64,000 nt of DNA from Mycolicibacterium cosmeticum (GTDB lineage: Bacteria; Actinomycetota; Actinomycetes; Mycobacteriales; Mycobacteriaceae). A program made the position numbers and the translations under genes. The first letter of the stretch is position 1. The number at the start of each line of letters is the position of its first letter. The stretch is taken from NCBI RefSeq assembly GCF_000613185.1, contig NZ_CCBB010000001.1, positions 2,976,001 to 3,040,000 on the forward strand, in the 5' to 3' direction. Under the pieces are notes generated by a model. The model made no database searches. It had not been told where the DNA came from and saw nothing but the letters and a program-made list of their open reading frames with translations. Shown piece by piece: positions 52,095 to 60,810 of this stretch.

Positions 52095-52985
52095 GTGAAC
52101 GTGAATCCGCAGACAATCAATATCGGTGGTAAGACGGTCTCGCGCTTGGGTTTCGGTTCGATGAGATTCACCGGCCGCGGGATTTGGGGTGAACCTCAGG
52201 ACCGGGCCGAGTGCATCGCCGTGGCTCGTCGGGCGGTCGATCTCGGTGTGCAGTTCATCGATACCGCCGACTCGTATGGTCCGCATGTCGCCGAACAAAT
52301 TCTGTATGAGGCGCTGCATCCGTACCCTGACGACATCGTCATTGCGACGAAGGCGGGCTTGACCCGAAACGGGCCTGATGTCATCGACACCGACTCCGGA
52401 CCGAAACGCCTGGGCCCGGCGGCGTGGCCACCGGTTGGACGACCCGAGTACCTGCGGCAGCAGGTATTGATGAGCATGCGCCGCTTGGGGGTCGATCAGA
52501 TCGATCTCTTGCAACTGCACCGGGTGGATCCGAAGGTGCCGTTGGCAGATCAGGTCGGCGAGCTCAAGGCGCTGCAGGACGAGGGCAAGATTCGCGAGAT
52601 CGGCTTGTCGCAATGCACGGTGGAACAGCTCGACGAGGCGCGGCAGATCGCCGAAATCGTCAGTGTCCAAAGCCGGTTCAACGTCATCGATCGGGGCGCC
52701 GACGACATCCTGAAAGTGTGTGAACGCGACGGGCTCGCCTTCATTCCGTGGGCGCCGGTGGCGCAGGGTGGGCTGGCGCAGGCCCACCAAGCGCTCGCTG
52801 ACGTCGCCCGCGCGCACGGCTGCAGTGTGGGGCAGGTGGCGATCGCCTGGCTGTTGCATCTCTCACCGGTCATGCTTCCCATCCCCGGCACGTCGCGACG
52901 CACGCACCTGGAGGAGAACGTGGCAGCCGCTGAAATCGAGTTGACGCCCGAAGAAATCGACCGGCTCACTGCGGCTTCCGTCTGA
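52095..52985 (+). CDS. Aldo/keto reductase
   Basis: 296 aa from GTG 52095, 11 bases after GGAGG (52079-52083), a better start than GTG 52077. Catalytic set: Asp and Tyr in IDTADSYGP, Lys in VIATKAG, His in LLQLHRVDP. NADP-binding tail LPIPGTSRRTHLEENV. Reduces aldehydes or ketones with NADPH. It ends just before the convergent XRE-type regulator. Confidence 0.9.
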   Translation: MNVNPQTINIGGKTVSRLGFGSMRFTGRGIWGEPQDRAECIAVARRAVDLGVQFIDTADSYGPHVAEQILYEALHPYPDDIVIATKAGLTRNGPDVIDTDSGPKRLGPAAWPPVGRPEYLRQQVLMSMRRLGVDQIDLLQLHRVDPKVPLADQVGELKALQDEGKIREIGLSQCTVEQLDEARQIAEIVSVQSRFNVIDRGADDILKVCERDGLAFIPWAPVAQGGLAQAHQALADVARAHGCSVGQVAIAWLLHLSPVMLPIPGTSRRTHLEENVAAAEIELTPEEIDRLTAASV

Positions 52986-53033
52986 GCAAGCAGGGCGCCA
53001 GTGAACCCCCTTTGCACCACTGCCGATTTGAGG

Positions 53034-53891
53034 CTACGTCGGCGCTGCGGAATCGGCGAGGGTGTCGAGCAGAGCGACGGCGTCGGGAAACGGACCCCCG
53101 ACGAGCGCACAGTAGACAAACAATCGCTGGTCGGGGGCGTCCGCCAGCTCAAGCGCCTCGAAATGGAGGTGTAGTTCACCGAGTTGCGGGTGATGGAAGA
53201 GTTTGTCCTCGCTGGAGCGCGGACGCACGTAGTGTGTCGCCCACAGCTCGGTGAACACCTCACTTTGAGGTGAAATTTCATCGACCACCTCGGCAACACG
53301 GTCGTCGTTGGGGAATCGGGTCAGGCCCCAGCGGAGGTTGCCGACCGTCTGAGTCGCCACATGGTGCCAGTTCGGGTAGAAACTTCTGGCAGCTGGGTCC
53401 AGGAACACCATGCGGGCGAGATTGTCGATGTCGGCGAAGCCGCCGTACATCGCGCGGGCGGCCGCGTTGATGGCAAGGATGTTGAGGCCGAGGTCGACGG
53501 CGAGCGCCGGCACGCGCAAGCCATGGCTCAGGAGAAGCTGAGCCCCCGGAGAGACGGTGCTGGTCGCGTGAGTCGGTGTCGCCAGGGGGGCTGGATGGAC
53601 GAGTGAGATGAGGTACGTGGTCGCGTGCGCGTCCAGGCGCAACGCGCGAGCGAGCGCACGAAGCACTTGTAGTGACGGGTGATGCTCTCGACCTTGTTCG
53701 AGCCTGCGGTAGTAGTCGGTGCTCAATCCGGCCAAGAGCGCTACCTCCTCCCGGCGAAGTCCTTGAACTCGCCGGCCGGCACCAGGTATGAGGCCGGCGT
53801 CCTGCGGGGTCAGCGCTTCTCGCCTCGCTCGTAAGAAAGAACTGAGCTCAGCTGATCGATGCCTGGTAGCGCTGTCCATGGTGGACATCAT
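53034..53891 (-). CDS. XRE-family regulator with MmyB-like ligand domain
   Basis: 285 aa from ATG 53891, with ATGs at 53888 and 53879 also possible. N-terminal HTH_31-type helix-turn-helix: LSSFLRARREALTPQDAGL, GLRREEVALLAGLSTDYYRRL, EQGREHHPS. The C-terminal PAS-like MmyB domain is recognised by NWHHVATQTVGNLR and the tail (HPQLGELHLHFEAL). MmyB-type regulators bind fatty-acid-like or small aromatic ligands. It is divergent from a TetR-like gene and convergent with the aldo/keto reductase, so it may control either. Confidence 0.87.
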   Translation of the reverse strand: MMSTMDSATRHRSAELSSFLRARREALTPQDAGLIPGAGRRVQGLRREEVALLAGLSTDYYRRLEQGREHHPSLQVLRALARALRLDAHATTYLISLVHPAPLATPTHATSTVSPGAQLLLSHGLRVPALAVDLGLNILAINAAARAMYGGFADIDNLARMVFLDPAARSFYPNWHHVATQTVGNLRWGLTRFPNDDRVAEVVDEISPQSEVFTELWATHYVRPRSSEDKLFHHPQLGELHLHFEALELADAPDQRLFVYCALVGGPFPDAVALLDTLADSAAPT

Positions 53892-53959
53892 CCCAGGTGG
53901 CAACGCCGTGCATTGCGATCGCCGGGCGACGTCCGAACCGCAGTCCTTACGATCGGGGG

Positions 53960-54685
53960 GTGTCTCCTGCGAAACGGCACAGTCCAGAGGAACGCCGGAC
54001 TGCGGTTGCCCGTGCGTTCGGGCCCGACGGTGATGCCGCTCAGGTGGCGCGTGATGTGGGTGTGCACCCCGCCACGTTGTATCGGTGGGCCAAGCAATCT
54101 CCTTCGTCGTATGACCAACCGACTGTCGCGACTGCTGCACGCCTCGTCGAGACCACCCAGGACCTGCTCCGCATCCGCGACTACGGCGAGATCACGGTCG
54201 AAGAGGTGGCGCGGACGGCGGGAGTGGGACTGCGAACCGCATTTCATCACTTCGCGAGCAAACGCGATCTATTTCACGCCGCGACCGATGATGCGGCGAC
54301 TCGACTCATTACGGAAATGCAGCGGCGCTACGCCAGTGCTACCTGGCCCGAGCAGTCGCAACAGCAATTGCGCGTATTCCTCCGGGTGGCCGCCGAAGCG
54401 ATCTACGCCACGCCTGCCGCCCACGTCTTGTTCCGCGACCTGGGTGTGCCGCGCAAGGACGGTTTCGCGCAGCGTTGGCACCAGGCGTTCGAACGCGCCC
54501 TCGCTGAGTTGTTGGCGTGTCTCGCCGAAGGCGGTGCGCTGACCGCCGACGTTGACGTCGAGGCCTGTGCTGTGACGATCACCAGCGCGATGCGGGGAAT
54601 CCATGCGAGCGTGTTCGAAGGTGTCGACCCGGACCAGGCAATCCGCCTCGTCGACCGGCTTTGGCTCATCGTGGCGTCCGAGTAG
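53960..54685 (+). CDS. TetR-type regulator with an extra N-terminal HTH
   Basis: About 241 aa from GTG 53960; a GTG at 53897 would add 21 residues. Residues about 8-45 (SPEERRTAVARAFGPDGDAA, QVARDVGVHPATLYRWAKQ) look like the homeodomain-like HTH of IS3-type transposase OrfA. Residues about 58-100 (TQDLLRIRDYGEITVEEVAR, GVGLRTAFHHFASKRDLF) are a normal TetR HTH. The C-terminal ligand domain follows. The two DNA-binding modules in one chain are unusual. Confidence 0.8.
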   Translation: MSPAKRHSPEERRTAVARAFGPDGDAAQVARDVGVHPATLYRWAKQSPSSYDQPTVATAARLVETTQDLLRIRDYGEITVEEVARTAGVGLRTAFHHFASKRDLFHAATDDAATRLITEMQRRYASATWPEQSQQQLRVFLRVAAEAIYATPAAHVLFRDLGVPRKDGFAQRWHQAFERALAELLACLAEGGALTADVDVEACAVTITSAMRGIHASVFEGVDPDQAIRLVDRLWLIVASE

Positions 54686-54732
54686 CAGGTGGCGCGGTGC
54701 CTGATGGCGTCGACGATGCTACCGAGCAACGG

Positions 54733-55716
54733 CTACCCGCGGCGGCTGCTTCCCGCTGTGGCCGCCACGCGTCTGGCGAACTGCTCGTAACTCGTTGGGT
54801 TGCGACCCAACAGCTTCGGCAGGTCGGCCATATTGCCGGGAGGCAGGCCGTTGGTGTCGTAGTACGTCATCATCCCGACGTAGGCGCCGCGCGCGTCGGT
54901 GGGCCAGTTGCGGATGCCCCGCGCATTGGACGAGTCACGGATGCCGCGAACGAGGTGGGGCAGTGCATGGAGCTTGGTGTTGAGCAGTGCCTGGACGACG
55001 GCCGCCCCCAGCGTTGGCGCGGCGGCCAGCGGGTTCTCGACAACGTTGGGTGGCAGGCGAATTGCGGTCACCGGGTGCCCCAGCACCCGGGTCCAGATCT
55101 GTGCCATCTCGTTGCGGTCGAGTGCCTGCGCCGAGAGGTCGTAGGTCTTGCCCAGATGCTCGTCGGGCGCGCTCAGCACGTTGGCGGCCGCCTCGGCGAT
55201 ATCTTCGACGTCGACCATGCCCATCACGCTGGTCGGTGACACCGGATAGGGCATCAAGCCCGCCTGAATGAACTCCCAGAACTCCAGGTAATTCTGCATG
55301 TAGTGGGACGGACGCAGAATGGTCACCGGCAGACCCGAATCGTGCAACAGTCCCTCGACCAGAAGCTTCTGATGGTGATGGACCAGTGCGTCGATGTCGG
55401 GATGAATCACCGAGTGAAAGCCGATGTGCTCCACACCGTCGGCCGTGCAGATCTCGATGAGGTTTCGGGCAACCGGGATCTCATCGATGAGTTGCGTCGG
55501 AGCGGCGTGGTACACCCGTTTCGCGCCGCTCAGCGCCTTCTCGAGATCTGTGCGGTTTCGCATGTCGCCCACCACAATCTCGGTTGCCCCGTCGCTGCGT
55601 GCCAGTTGCGCCTGGGTGTCGTTCTTGACGAATGCGCGTACGTCCAACCCGCGTCTCCGCAGACCGCGGACCAGCGGGCGTCCGACACCGCCTGCGGCGC
55701 TGGTGACCAGGATCAT
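54733..55716 (-). CDS. NmrA-like NAD(P)-binding protein
   Basis: 327 aa. Rossmann motif ILVTSAAGGVGRPLVRGLRR, then VVGDMRNRTDLEKAL, and VTILRPSHYMQN, the hallmark order of NmrA/atypical SDRs, which lack the YxxxK catalysis. Such proteins act as redox sensors, reductases or epimerase-like enzymes. It is downstream of an SDR gene on the same strand with a 154-base gap. Confidence 0.85.
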   Translation of the reverse strand: MILVTSAAGGVGRPLVRGLRRRGLDVRAFVKNDTQAQLARSDGATEIVVGDMRNRTDLEKALSGAKRVYHAAPTQLIDEIPVARNLIEICTADGVEHIGFHSVIHPDIDALVHHHQKLLVEGLLHDSGLPVTILRPSHYMQNYLEFWEFIQAGLMPYPVSPTSVMGMVDVEDIAEAAANVLSAPDEHLGKTYDLSAQALDRNEMAQIWTRVLGHPVTAIRLPPNVVENPLAAAPTLGAAVVQALLNTKLHALPHLVRGIRDSSNARGIRNWPTDARGAYVGMMTYYDTNGLPPGNMADLPKLLGRNPTSYEQFARRVAATAGSSRRG

Positions 55717-55870
55717 GATCGCCCTCCCGACGATGATTCCGAATGCAGGCGCGATCGGTTGCGGTGCGGCAGTCCGGTTCGGCTGCCGCGTAGCGGTGCG
55801 GTTGTCACGTGTCCTCCTCGGGAATGACAGGAAAGGAATTGCAGTCTGCGTGCATCAGCGCACGCGATCT

Positions 55871-56680
55871 TCATGGCGACGGCGCCGGATCCATGGGGTG
55901 AAGGATCCGGGCCACGAAGGGGATCAACAGCCTGCGGGGTACCAGTCCCGCAAGTCGCGCCGTCCACGAGTTCGCAATGCCCGAAACGACATAGGGAGGA
56001 GTTGATCGGCGATCAAGGGCACGCATGCCCGTGGCCGCCACTTGCTCGGCCGTCTGCATCCGTCCGGCCACCGCCGCGCCCTCACCGATGACCTCGAAGA
56101 ATTCGGTCCGCGTGGGTCCGGGGGCAAGCGCGAAAACCTTGACGTTTCGCTGCTTGGCTTCGTACCACAGCGACTGGGAGAAACTCTGAACAAATGCCTT
56201 GGCTGCCGAGTAGACGGCAAGCGAAGGGACCGGCTGAAACGCGGTGGTACTGGAGACGTTGACGATGGCTCCTTGTCCCCGCTCCACCATTGCCGGCAGA
56301 AAGGCGTGGCAGATGTCCACCACGGCCCGGATATCGACGGCGATCACCCGGGCGAACTCGTCGCCGCCGCCGTGCAGGAACGGGCCTTGCGTGGCGAAGC
56401 CGGCGTTGTTGACCAGCAGGTCGAACTCGCCACCGACCCGCTCGCGCAGAGCCGCCCCTGCCCGTTCGATCGACAGATCAAATGTGACTGTCTCGCACGT
56501 GATTCCGTGTTCGGTCATGAGTTCGCGGGCAAGCCGCTCAAGCCTGTCCGCGCGTCGCGCGACAAGGACCAGATCCGAGCCCCGCGCGGCCAACTCCCGC
56601 GCGAATGCCGCGCCGATGCCTGAACTGGCGCCGGTGACCAGAGACCGTGACGGTCGATACGACATCGCGTTTCGGTTCAC
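55871..56680 (-). CDS. Short-chain dehydrogenase/reductase
   Basis: 269 aa from ATG 56680 (ATG 56665 also possible). Classical SDR: SLVTGASSGIGAAFARELAA cofactor motif, LLVNNAGFATQG, Ser in NVSSTTAF, and YSAAKAFVQS with Tyr and Lys. The C-terminal part is hydrophobic, suggesting a lipid-type or membrane-near substrate. Three ATGCAA repeats lie about 170 bp upstream. Confidence 0.88.
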   Translation of the reverse strand: MNRNAMSYRPSRSLVTGASSGIGAAFARELAARGSDLVLVARRADRLERLARELMTEHGITCETVTFDLSIERAGAALRERVGGEFDLLVNNAGFATQGPFLHGGGDEFARVIAVDIRAVVDICHAFLPAMVERGQGAIVNVSSTTAFQPVPSLAVYSAAKAFVQSFSQSLWYEAKQRNVKVFALAPGPTRTEFFEVIGEGAAVAGRMQTAEQVAATGMRALDRRSTPPYVVSGIANSWTARLAGLVPRRLLIPFVARILHPMDPAPSP

Positions 56681-56846
56681 GTGCTACTCAGCGGGGTCCG
56701 TCCGAACCGGCTCACACAGGCCCCTTTCCGGGGGTGGTCCCTTTGCCACGTCGCAAGCACGGTCATCTCCACCCTGGTCGTCGGTTTCCCGCGCTCTGGT
56801 CGGCACAACCACGGGAGCGCATCAGCTCGGGAGGTTTCGCAAATCA

Positions 56847-56872
56847 TTGCATGCAACATGCAACTAATGCAA
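56847..56872. repeat. ATGCAA repeat cluster upstream of the SDR gene
   Basis: ATGCAA occurs at 56851, 56858 and 56867, the first inside the palindrome TTGCATGCAA (56847-56856). This AT-rich patch stands out in the GC-rich gap between two SDR genes and looks like a regulator binding region for the SDR at 55871-56680. Confidence 0.4.
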
Positions 56873-56918
56873 ATCCGCATGCCGCCTCGACTGGCGTCAG
56901 CCCCGTTCGGGCGACCGA

Positions 56919-57758
56919 CTAAGCCGGGAAATCCGCACTACGAGAGAGTGTCTCGTTGGCCCGGATATCGGCGAGTGTCTGTTCCAGTGTGTCGATGACG
57001 GCGTCGTATCCGCCGTTGCCGAGGACCAGTCGGCGGGGAGGCGGATCTTGGGCCATCGCGGCGATCACCGCACGGGCGCCACGATGCGGGTCACCGGGTT
57101 GCGCGCCGTCCATGGCGACGAATTGGGCGCGGACCTCTTCGAGCATGTCGTGGTAGTCCGGAATGCGCTCCTCGACGGATTCGTCGGCGAAGCCCGAGTA
57201 GGCGTTGGTGCGGAACGCTCCCGGTTCGACGGTCAGCACGGAGATGCCCTGTGGAGCGACCTCATCGCGCAGCGCATCGGTGACGGCTTCGATGGCGAAC
57301 TTCGTCGCGCTGTAGTAACCGAATCCGGGGGCCGACACGAGCCCGGCCACCGAGGACACGTTGACGATCCACCCGTTGCCGCGGGCGCGCATCCCCGGCA
57401 GTACGGCCCGCGTCACGGACAGCACCCCGAAGAAGTTCAGTTCGAACATCGCCCGCAGCGAGGAGTCGTCCATGGCCTCGATGGAGCCGTACCAGCCTCG
57501 GCCGGCGTTGTTGACCAGGACATCGATGCCGCCGAAGTGCTCCTCGGCGGTGCGCACCGCGCGCTCCACCGCGGCCGGGTCGGTGACCTCCATAGGGACG
57601 ACGAGGACGCGGTCGCCGTACTGCTCGGTCCAGCTCGACAGTTCCTGCGGGCGCCGGGAGGTGAGCACCACCCGGTCCCCGGTGTCGAGGGCCGCGTCGG
57701 CGAATGCCGTGCCGAAGTTGCCGGGTGTGCCCCCGGTGATGAACCAGATCCTGCTCAC
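56919..57758 (-). CDS. Short-chain dehydrogenase/reductase
   Basis: 279 aa from a GTG start that overlaps the stop of the SnoaL-like gene. The cofactor motif is atypical (FITGGTPGNFGTAFADAAL, with GxxxNFG in place of GxxxGIG). Then LVNNAGRGWYG, VNVSSVAGL and YSATKFAIEAV with the Tyr and Lys. This variant motif is common in mycobacterial SDR groups. Co-translated with the SnoaL protein. Confidence 0.88.
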   Translation of the reverse strand: MSRIWFITGGTPGNFGTAFADAALDTGDRVVLTSRRPQELSSWTEQYGDRVLVVPMEVTDPAAVERAVRTAEEHFGGIDVLVNNAGRGWYGSIEAMDDSSLRAMFELNFFGVLSVTRAVLPGMRARGNGWIVNVSSVAGLVSAPGFGYYSATKFAIEAVTDALRDEVAPQGISVLTVEPGAFRTNAYSGFADESVEERIPDYHDMLEEVRAQFVAMDGAQPGDPHRGARAVIAAMAQDPPPRRLVLGNGGYDAVIDTLEQTLADIRANETLSRSADFPA

Positions 57759-58096
57759 GGTTCGATCACCACCCGGCTGATCAGCGCGCCGTCCAGGGCG
57801 AACCGGTAGTTCAGGTCGGCGACCCCGCCGGGGAAGTCGCCCTCCAGGTGCTGTGTGACGACCACGCCGGTGTCAGTGGTCGACGCGCCGGTGATCTCGG
57901 TGGTGTAGGTGTACTCGGCGGCCGCGGTCGCAACCCATCTACCGATCTGGTCGTGGCCCGTGTAGTCGTGACCCTCGTCGGTGACGACGGCGTCGTGGGT
58001 GAGTGTGGCGAGTGTGCGGTCCACCTCACGGGCGTCGAGTGCGGTCATGAAGGTTCTTACGGTGTCTGGGAGCGCATCCCATTCTGTGGTGGTCAT
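57755..58096 (-). CDS. SnoaL-like/NTF2-fold small protein
   Basis: 113 aa. Sequence pattern of the NTF2-like fold: TVRTFMTALDAREVDRTLAT, then DAVVTDEGHDYTG, then GALISRVVIEP. Such proteins act as small isomerases, hydrolases or ligand binders. It is the first gene of a two-gene unit with the SDR (GTGA overlap). A MerR-type promoter directly precedes its ATG (58096), so the mRNA is probably leaderless. Confidence 0.8.
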   Translation of the reverse strand: MTTTEWDALPDTVRTFMTALDAREVDRTLATLTHDAVVTDEGHDYTGHDQIGRWVATAAAEYTYTTEITGASTTDTGVVVTQHLEGDFPGGVADLNYRFALDGALISRVVIEP

Positions 58097-58111
58097 GACC
58101 CCACGGTGGAG

Positions 58112-58133
58112 CTTCCCCCAAGGGGAAGGTCAA
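58112..58133 (-). promoter_or_regulatory. MerR-type operator for the SnoaL-SDR unit
   Basis: On the minus strand, the -35 TTGACC (58133-58128) is followed by the palindrome CTTCCCCTTGGGGGAAG, a typical MerR site placed just after the -35 box. It lies 16-37 bases before the SnoaL ATG, so the transcript would start near the ATG. Confidence 0.7.
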
Positions 58134-58148
58134 GCTCATGCCGCAATG

Positions 58149-58179
58149 TTGACCTTGCCCCAGGGGGAGACGGCAGGAT
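58149..58179 (+). promoter_or_regulatory. MerR-type promoter of the merR-like gene
   Basis: -35 TTGACC (58149-58154) and CAGGAT (58174-58179) are 19 bp apart. The spacer TTGCCCCAGGGGGAGA carries a dyad resembling the opposite-facing operator at 58112. The same -35 box and dyad in both orientations suggest that one MerR protein controls both promoters. Confidence 0.7.
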
Positions 58180-58221
58180 GGCTTCAACGCTGACAGGTGG
58201 CCGACGGCAGAGGAGGACGTG

Positions 58222-59052
58222 ATGGGCGCACGGGTCTCGATCGGTGACTTCGCCGTGATGACCAGCCTGAGTCGCAAGGCTTTGCGGCACTATCACGACA
58301 TCGGGATCCTGGAACCGGCCCACATCGACTCCCACACCGGATACCGCTTCTACGACACCGGCCAGGTCGACCACGCACACATCATCCGCCGGTTCCGCTC
58401 CCTGGGCATGTCCATCCCCGACATCAAGGCGCTGCTGAGCACCGACGACGCCGCTGCTCGCACCGAGATCATCACCACTCATCTCGAGCAGATGGAAGTG
58501 CAGCTGCAGCAGACACGTGACACCGTCGGCGCCCTGCGCGAGCTGCTGTCGCCCGTACGCACCCCTCCCCACGTGGAATTGCGCACCGAACCTGCGCTCG
58601 CCGTGTGGTCCGTCGGCGCCACCATCGAGGTTGCCGGCATCGACAACTGGTTCTCGGCGACACTGAGCCGGCTACGGGACGCAGTTGCCACGGCGGCAGG
58701 CGCGCCGTCGGCGGTCGTGCCGGGTGGTCTTTACGAACGAGCGATTTTCCTCGAATCACACGGCAACGCAACGCTATTCGTACCAGCACCGGAACTCGCG
58801 GAGCCACCGGAGGGCATCCGTTCCGAGGTCTTACCCCAGGCCGAATACGCGGTGCTCACGCACCCCGGCGGTCACGAGGACGGCATCGACCGCAGTTACG
58901 CGGCCCTGGGCATATACGCAAACGAGCACCTCATCAGCGACCAAGGGCCGATTCGCGAACACTACATCGGTGCCACGCCCTCGGCTCCGACAACGTTCAC
59001 CGCCACAGAAATCTGTTGGCCGATTTTCAGCACCACCCCGCTGTCAGAATGA
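58222..59052 (+). CDS. MerR-family regulator with GyrI-like effector domain (BmrR type)
   Basis: 276 aa from ATG 58222, five bases after AGAGGAGG. MerR HTH: SIGDFAVMTSLSRKALRHYH, then GYRFYDTGQVDHAHIIRRFR. A coiled dimerisation helix is followed by a GyrI-like/SRPBCC-type binding domain (about residues 120-275), with the Glu-containing tail. BmrR-type proteins bind diverse hydrophobic compounds and activate detoxification genes; here the SDR pair is the likely target. Confidence 0.9.
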   Translation: MGARVSIGDFAVMTSLSRKALRHYHDIGILEPAHIDSHTGYRFYDTGQVDHAHIIRRFRSLGMSIPDIKALLSTDDAAARTEIITTHLEQMEVQLQQTRDTVGALRELLSPVRTPPHVELRTEPALAVWSVGATIEVAGIDNWFSATLSRLRDAVATAAGAPSAVVPGGLYERAIFLESHGNATLFVPAPELAEPPEGIRSEVLPQAEYAVLTHPGGHEDGIDRSYAALGIYANEHLISDQGPIREHYIGATPSAPTTFTATEICWPIFSTTPLSE

Positions 59053-59579
59053 CAGCAGTGCGCGACCGGACCCGCTACGAAACTGATTGCGTCCCAAACC
59101 CGTGCGACCGGCGTGGATTTCGATGGCGGCACTGGCCGGTTGCGGTACCTCTATGCCTTCGGCGGGCGACCGCGTGGGACATTGCTGACGTGTAGGAGCA
59201 GTTCGGCACCTACGGAGCATGGCTCAGTCCCGCATCCGGGTGATGCTCCGCGCCAATTCGAGTAGCCGACTACTCAGGCCCTTAAGGCGTCCGCGGCATA
59301 GCCTTTCACTACGCGTCCAAGCACCGGGTGTGACAAGGGGGCCAATAAGCATCTTCCGAAGCGGACCAGCTCGAAATCACCGATGCCGAAATGGTTTTCG
59401 TACCAGCCAGCACTTCAGATCAAATTTGTCGTACGCGGGCAAGCTGGCGGATGTACTACGACGCTGTCGAGGTGCTGTCGGCCGACAATCGCTTCGGTAG
59501 CCAGACATGAGAGAACCAACGCTTACCGGCAACGCGTATCAGGAACCCGTCAACTACTCACGAAACCCGAGGAGGATCG
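59053..59579. other. Intergenic region
   Basis: About 530 bases with no supported gene; small frames in it show no conserved features. The last 30 bases hold the ribosome site of the next gene (AGGAGG at 59571-59576). Confidence 0.4.
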
Positions 59580-60224
59580 GTGAATATCACGATTACCCGC
59601 ACAGGTGGACTCCATGGACCCGCAATCAGAGAGATACTGGGTCCTGTCGACACAAACGCCCGTGGGTGGGAAGCGCTGAAGGAGAAGGTCGAGCTTCTCG
59701 TCGAGGAAATGGGCTATTTCGACCTTCCCCCGCAGGTCCCAAGTCATGGTGGGGCCGACGTCTTCTTTTACAGGACCATGATCGCCGACGGCGAACGGTA
59801 CAACCAGGTGGTATCGGACGATGTCTCCGAGGAGCCCTACCACGGTCAACTCGGCAGGTTGATAGACCTACTGCGAGAAGGCGGAGCAGACTTCGTCCCG
59901 CAGACCGTCGGAGAAGACATCGACTGGGACGCCGTCTCGGTGATCCCATTGTTCGTCGAGGGATTCCTCGTAATCGTGGCGGGTGTCGCGTCGGTGCCGA
60001 CTCTCGTGAGCTTCGAACCGGATCCCACCGAACAATACGTCGATTACGCCCCCGTCCACGTTGTCGGCCGTAAAGCGGCTATCACGATCGAGGTCGAGAC
60101 GCCCTGGCAGGTACAGGCACCCTTGGAGAGCCTCCCCAGCGGCCCGAAAGGCACTGTCCTTATCGGAGCAACGAAGCGCCACTACATTCCTCCGAGGGAC
60201 ATCCCTACAATCGCTCCGTACTGA
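59580..60224 (+). CDS. Emfourin-like N-terminal domain protein, 214 aa
   Basis: GTG start after AGGAGGATCG. Residues about 1-105 read like the emfourin family of thermolysin-type protease inhibitors: ITITRTGGLHGP, LVEEMGYFDLPPQ, GGADVFFYRTMI, and LIDLLREGGADF. Residues about 106-214 form a second part with hydrophobic strands (SVIPLFVEGFLVIVAGVAS and a VHVVGRKAAITIEV strand) that I do not recognise. No signal peptide, so it is probably cytosolic. In other bacteria emfourins are paired with protealysin-like proteases. I see no such protease here. Confidence 0.6.
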   Translation: MNITITRTGGLHGPAIREILGPVDTNARGWEALKEKVELLVEEMGYFDLPPQVPSHGGADVFFYRTMIADGERYNQVVSDDVSEEPYHGQLGRLIDLLREGGADFVPQTVGEDIDWDAVSVIPLFVEGFLVIVAGVASVPTLVSFEPDPTEQYVDYAPVHVVGRKAAITIEVETPWQVQAPLESLPSGPKGTVLIGATKRHYIPPRDIPTIAPY

Positions 60225-60810
60225 GCGCCCGATTTCAAACACACAAGGGGATTCTGAAGTAGAGGCCCTCGTCGACGTTGTCGACGGGATCGATGTCCAG
60301 ACGGTCGCCGACCAGACACCGCGATGTCAGGCGATCGTGAACACCCCTGAGACAGAACCGGTTCAGGCCGAAACGACCGGGTCGCGTCTTCAGTCCGCGC
60401 TTGAACTCGAGCGCAGGGAACTACCGATCGACATGAAGGCGTAAGCGCAATCTCGGAGAGGTCCGGGGTTTTCAGGCGACCCCTGGCTGTTCTCAGTCTT
60501 GATGTCCTCGCGCGGGTTCAATCCGTTCGGCCCTTGAGTACGAGCGGGTGTTCTCCATCCAGTATCTCCCGGAAACGTGGTTCGGCGAGGCGTGAACACG
60601 GTCCCGACTGGGTCAGGGCGCATAGAGGTCCGCTCTGATGCGAAGGCAAGGATCCTCGGTGAGCAGGCACATCCCGGACAACCGCTGATGCCGCCGGCCA
60701 CCTGTTCATCGCCCACCGGCCAGGGTAGCTGTGCCGAGCGCCGGACGGCGCTGGCAAGATTGGCGTGGCAACTAGTGGGGGCAGTTCCTGGTCGGATGTG
60801 GGAGTGTGCG
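60225..60810. other. Intergenic region
   Basis: About 590 bases. One + frame from about 60268 to 60444 (EVEALVDVVDGIDVQTVADQ...) is open and Glu/Val-rich but has no start codon in place and no family. It might be a relic or a fragment joined to the emfourin-like gene by a lost frame. Otherwise nothing recognised. Confidence 0.35.

Noticed and set aside
51684..52859. 391-codon minus-strand open frame over the aldo/keto reductase
   Set aside because: Antisense shadow; the + strand gene has all AKR catalytic residues and a good ribosome site.
60268..60444. Open + frame after the emfourin-like gene
   Set aside because: It has a protein-like composition but no start codon in position and no family. 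It could be a relic; not enough to call a gene.
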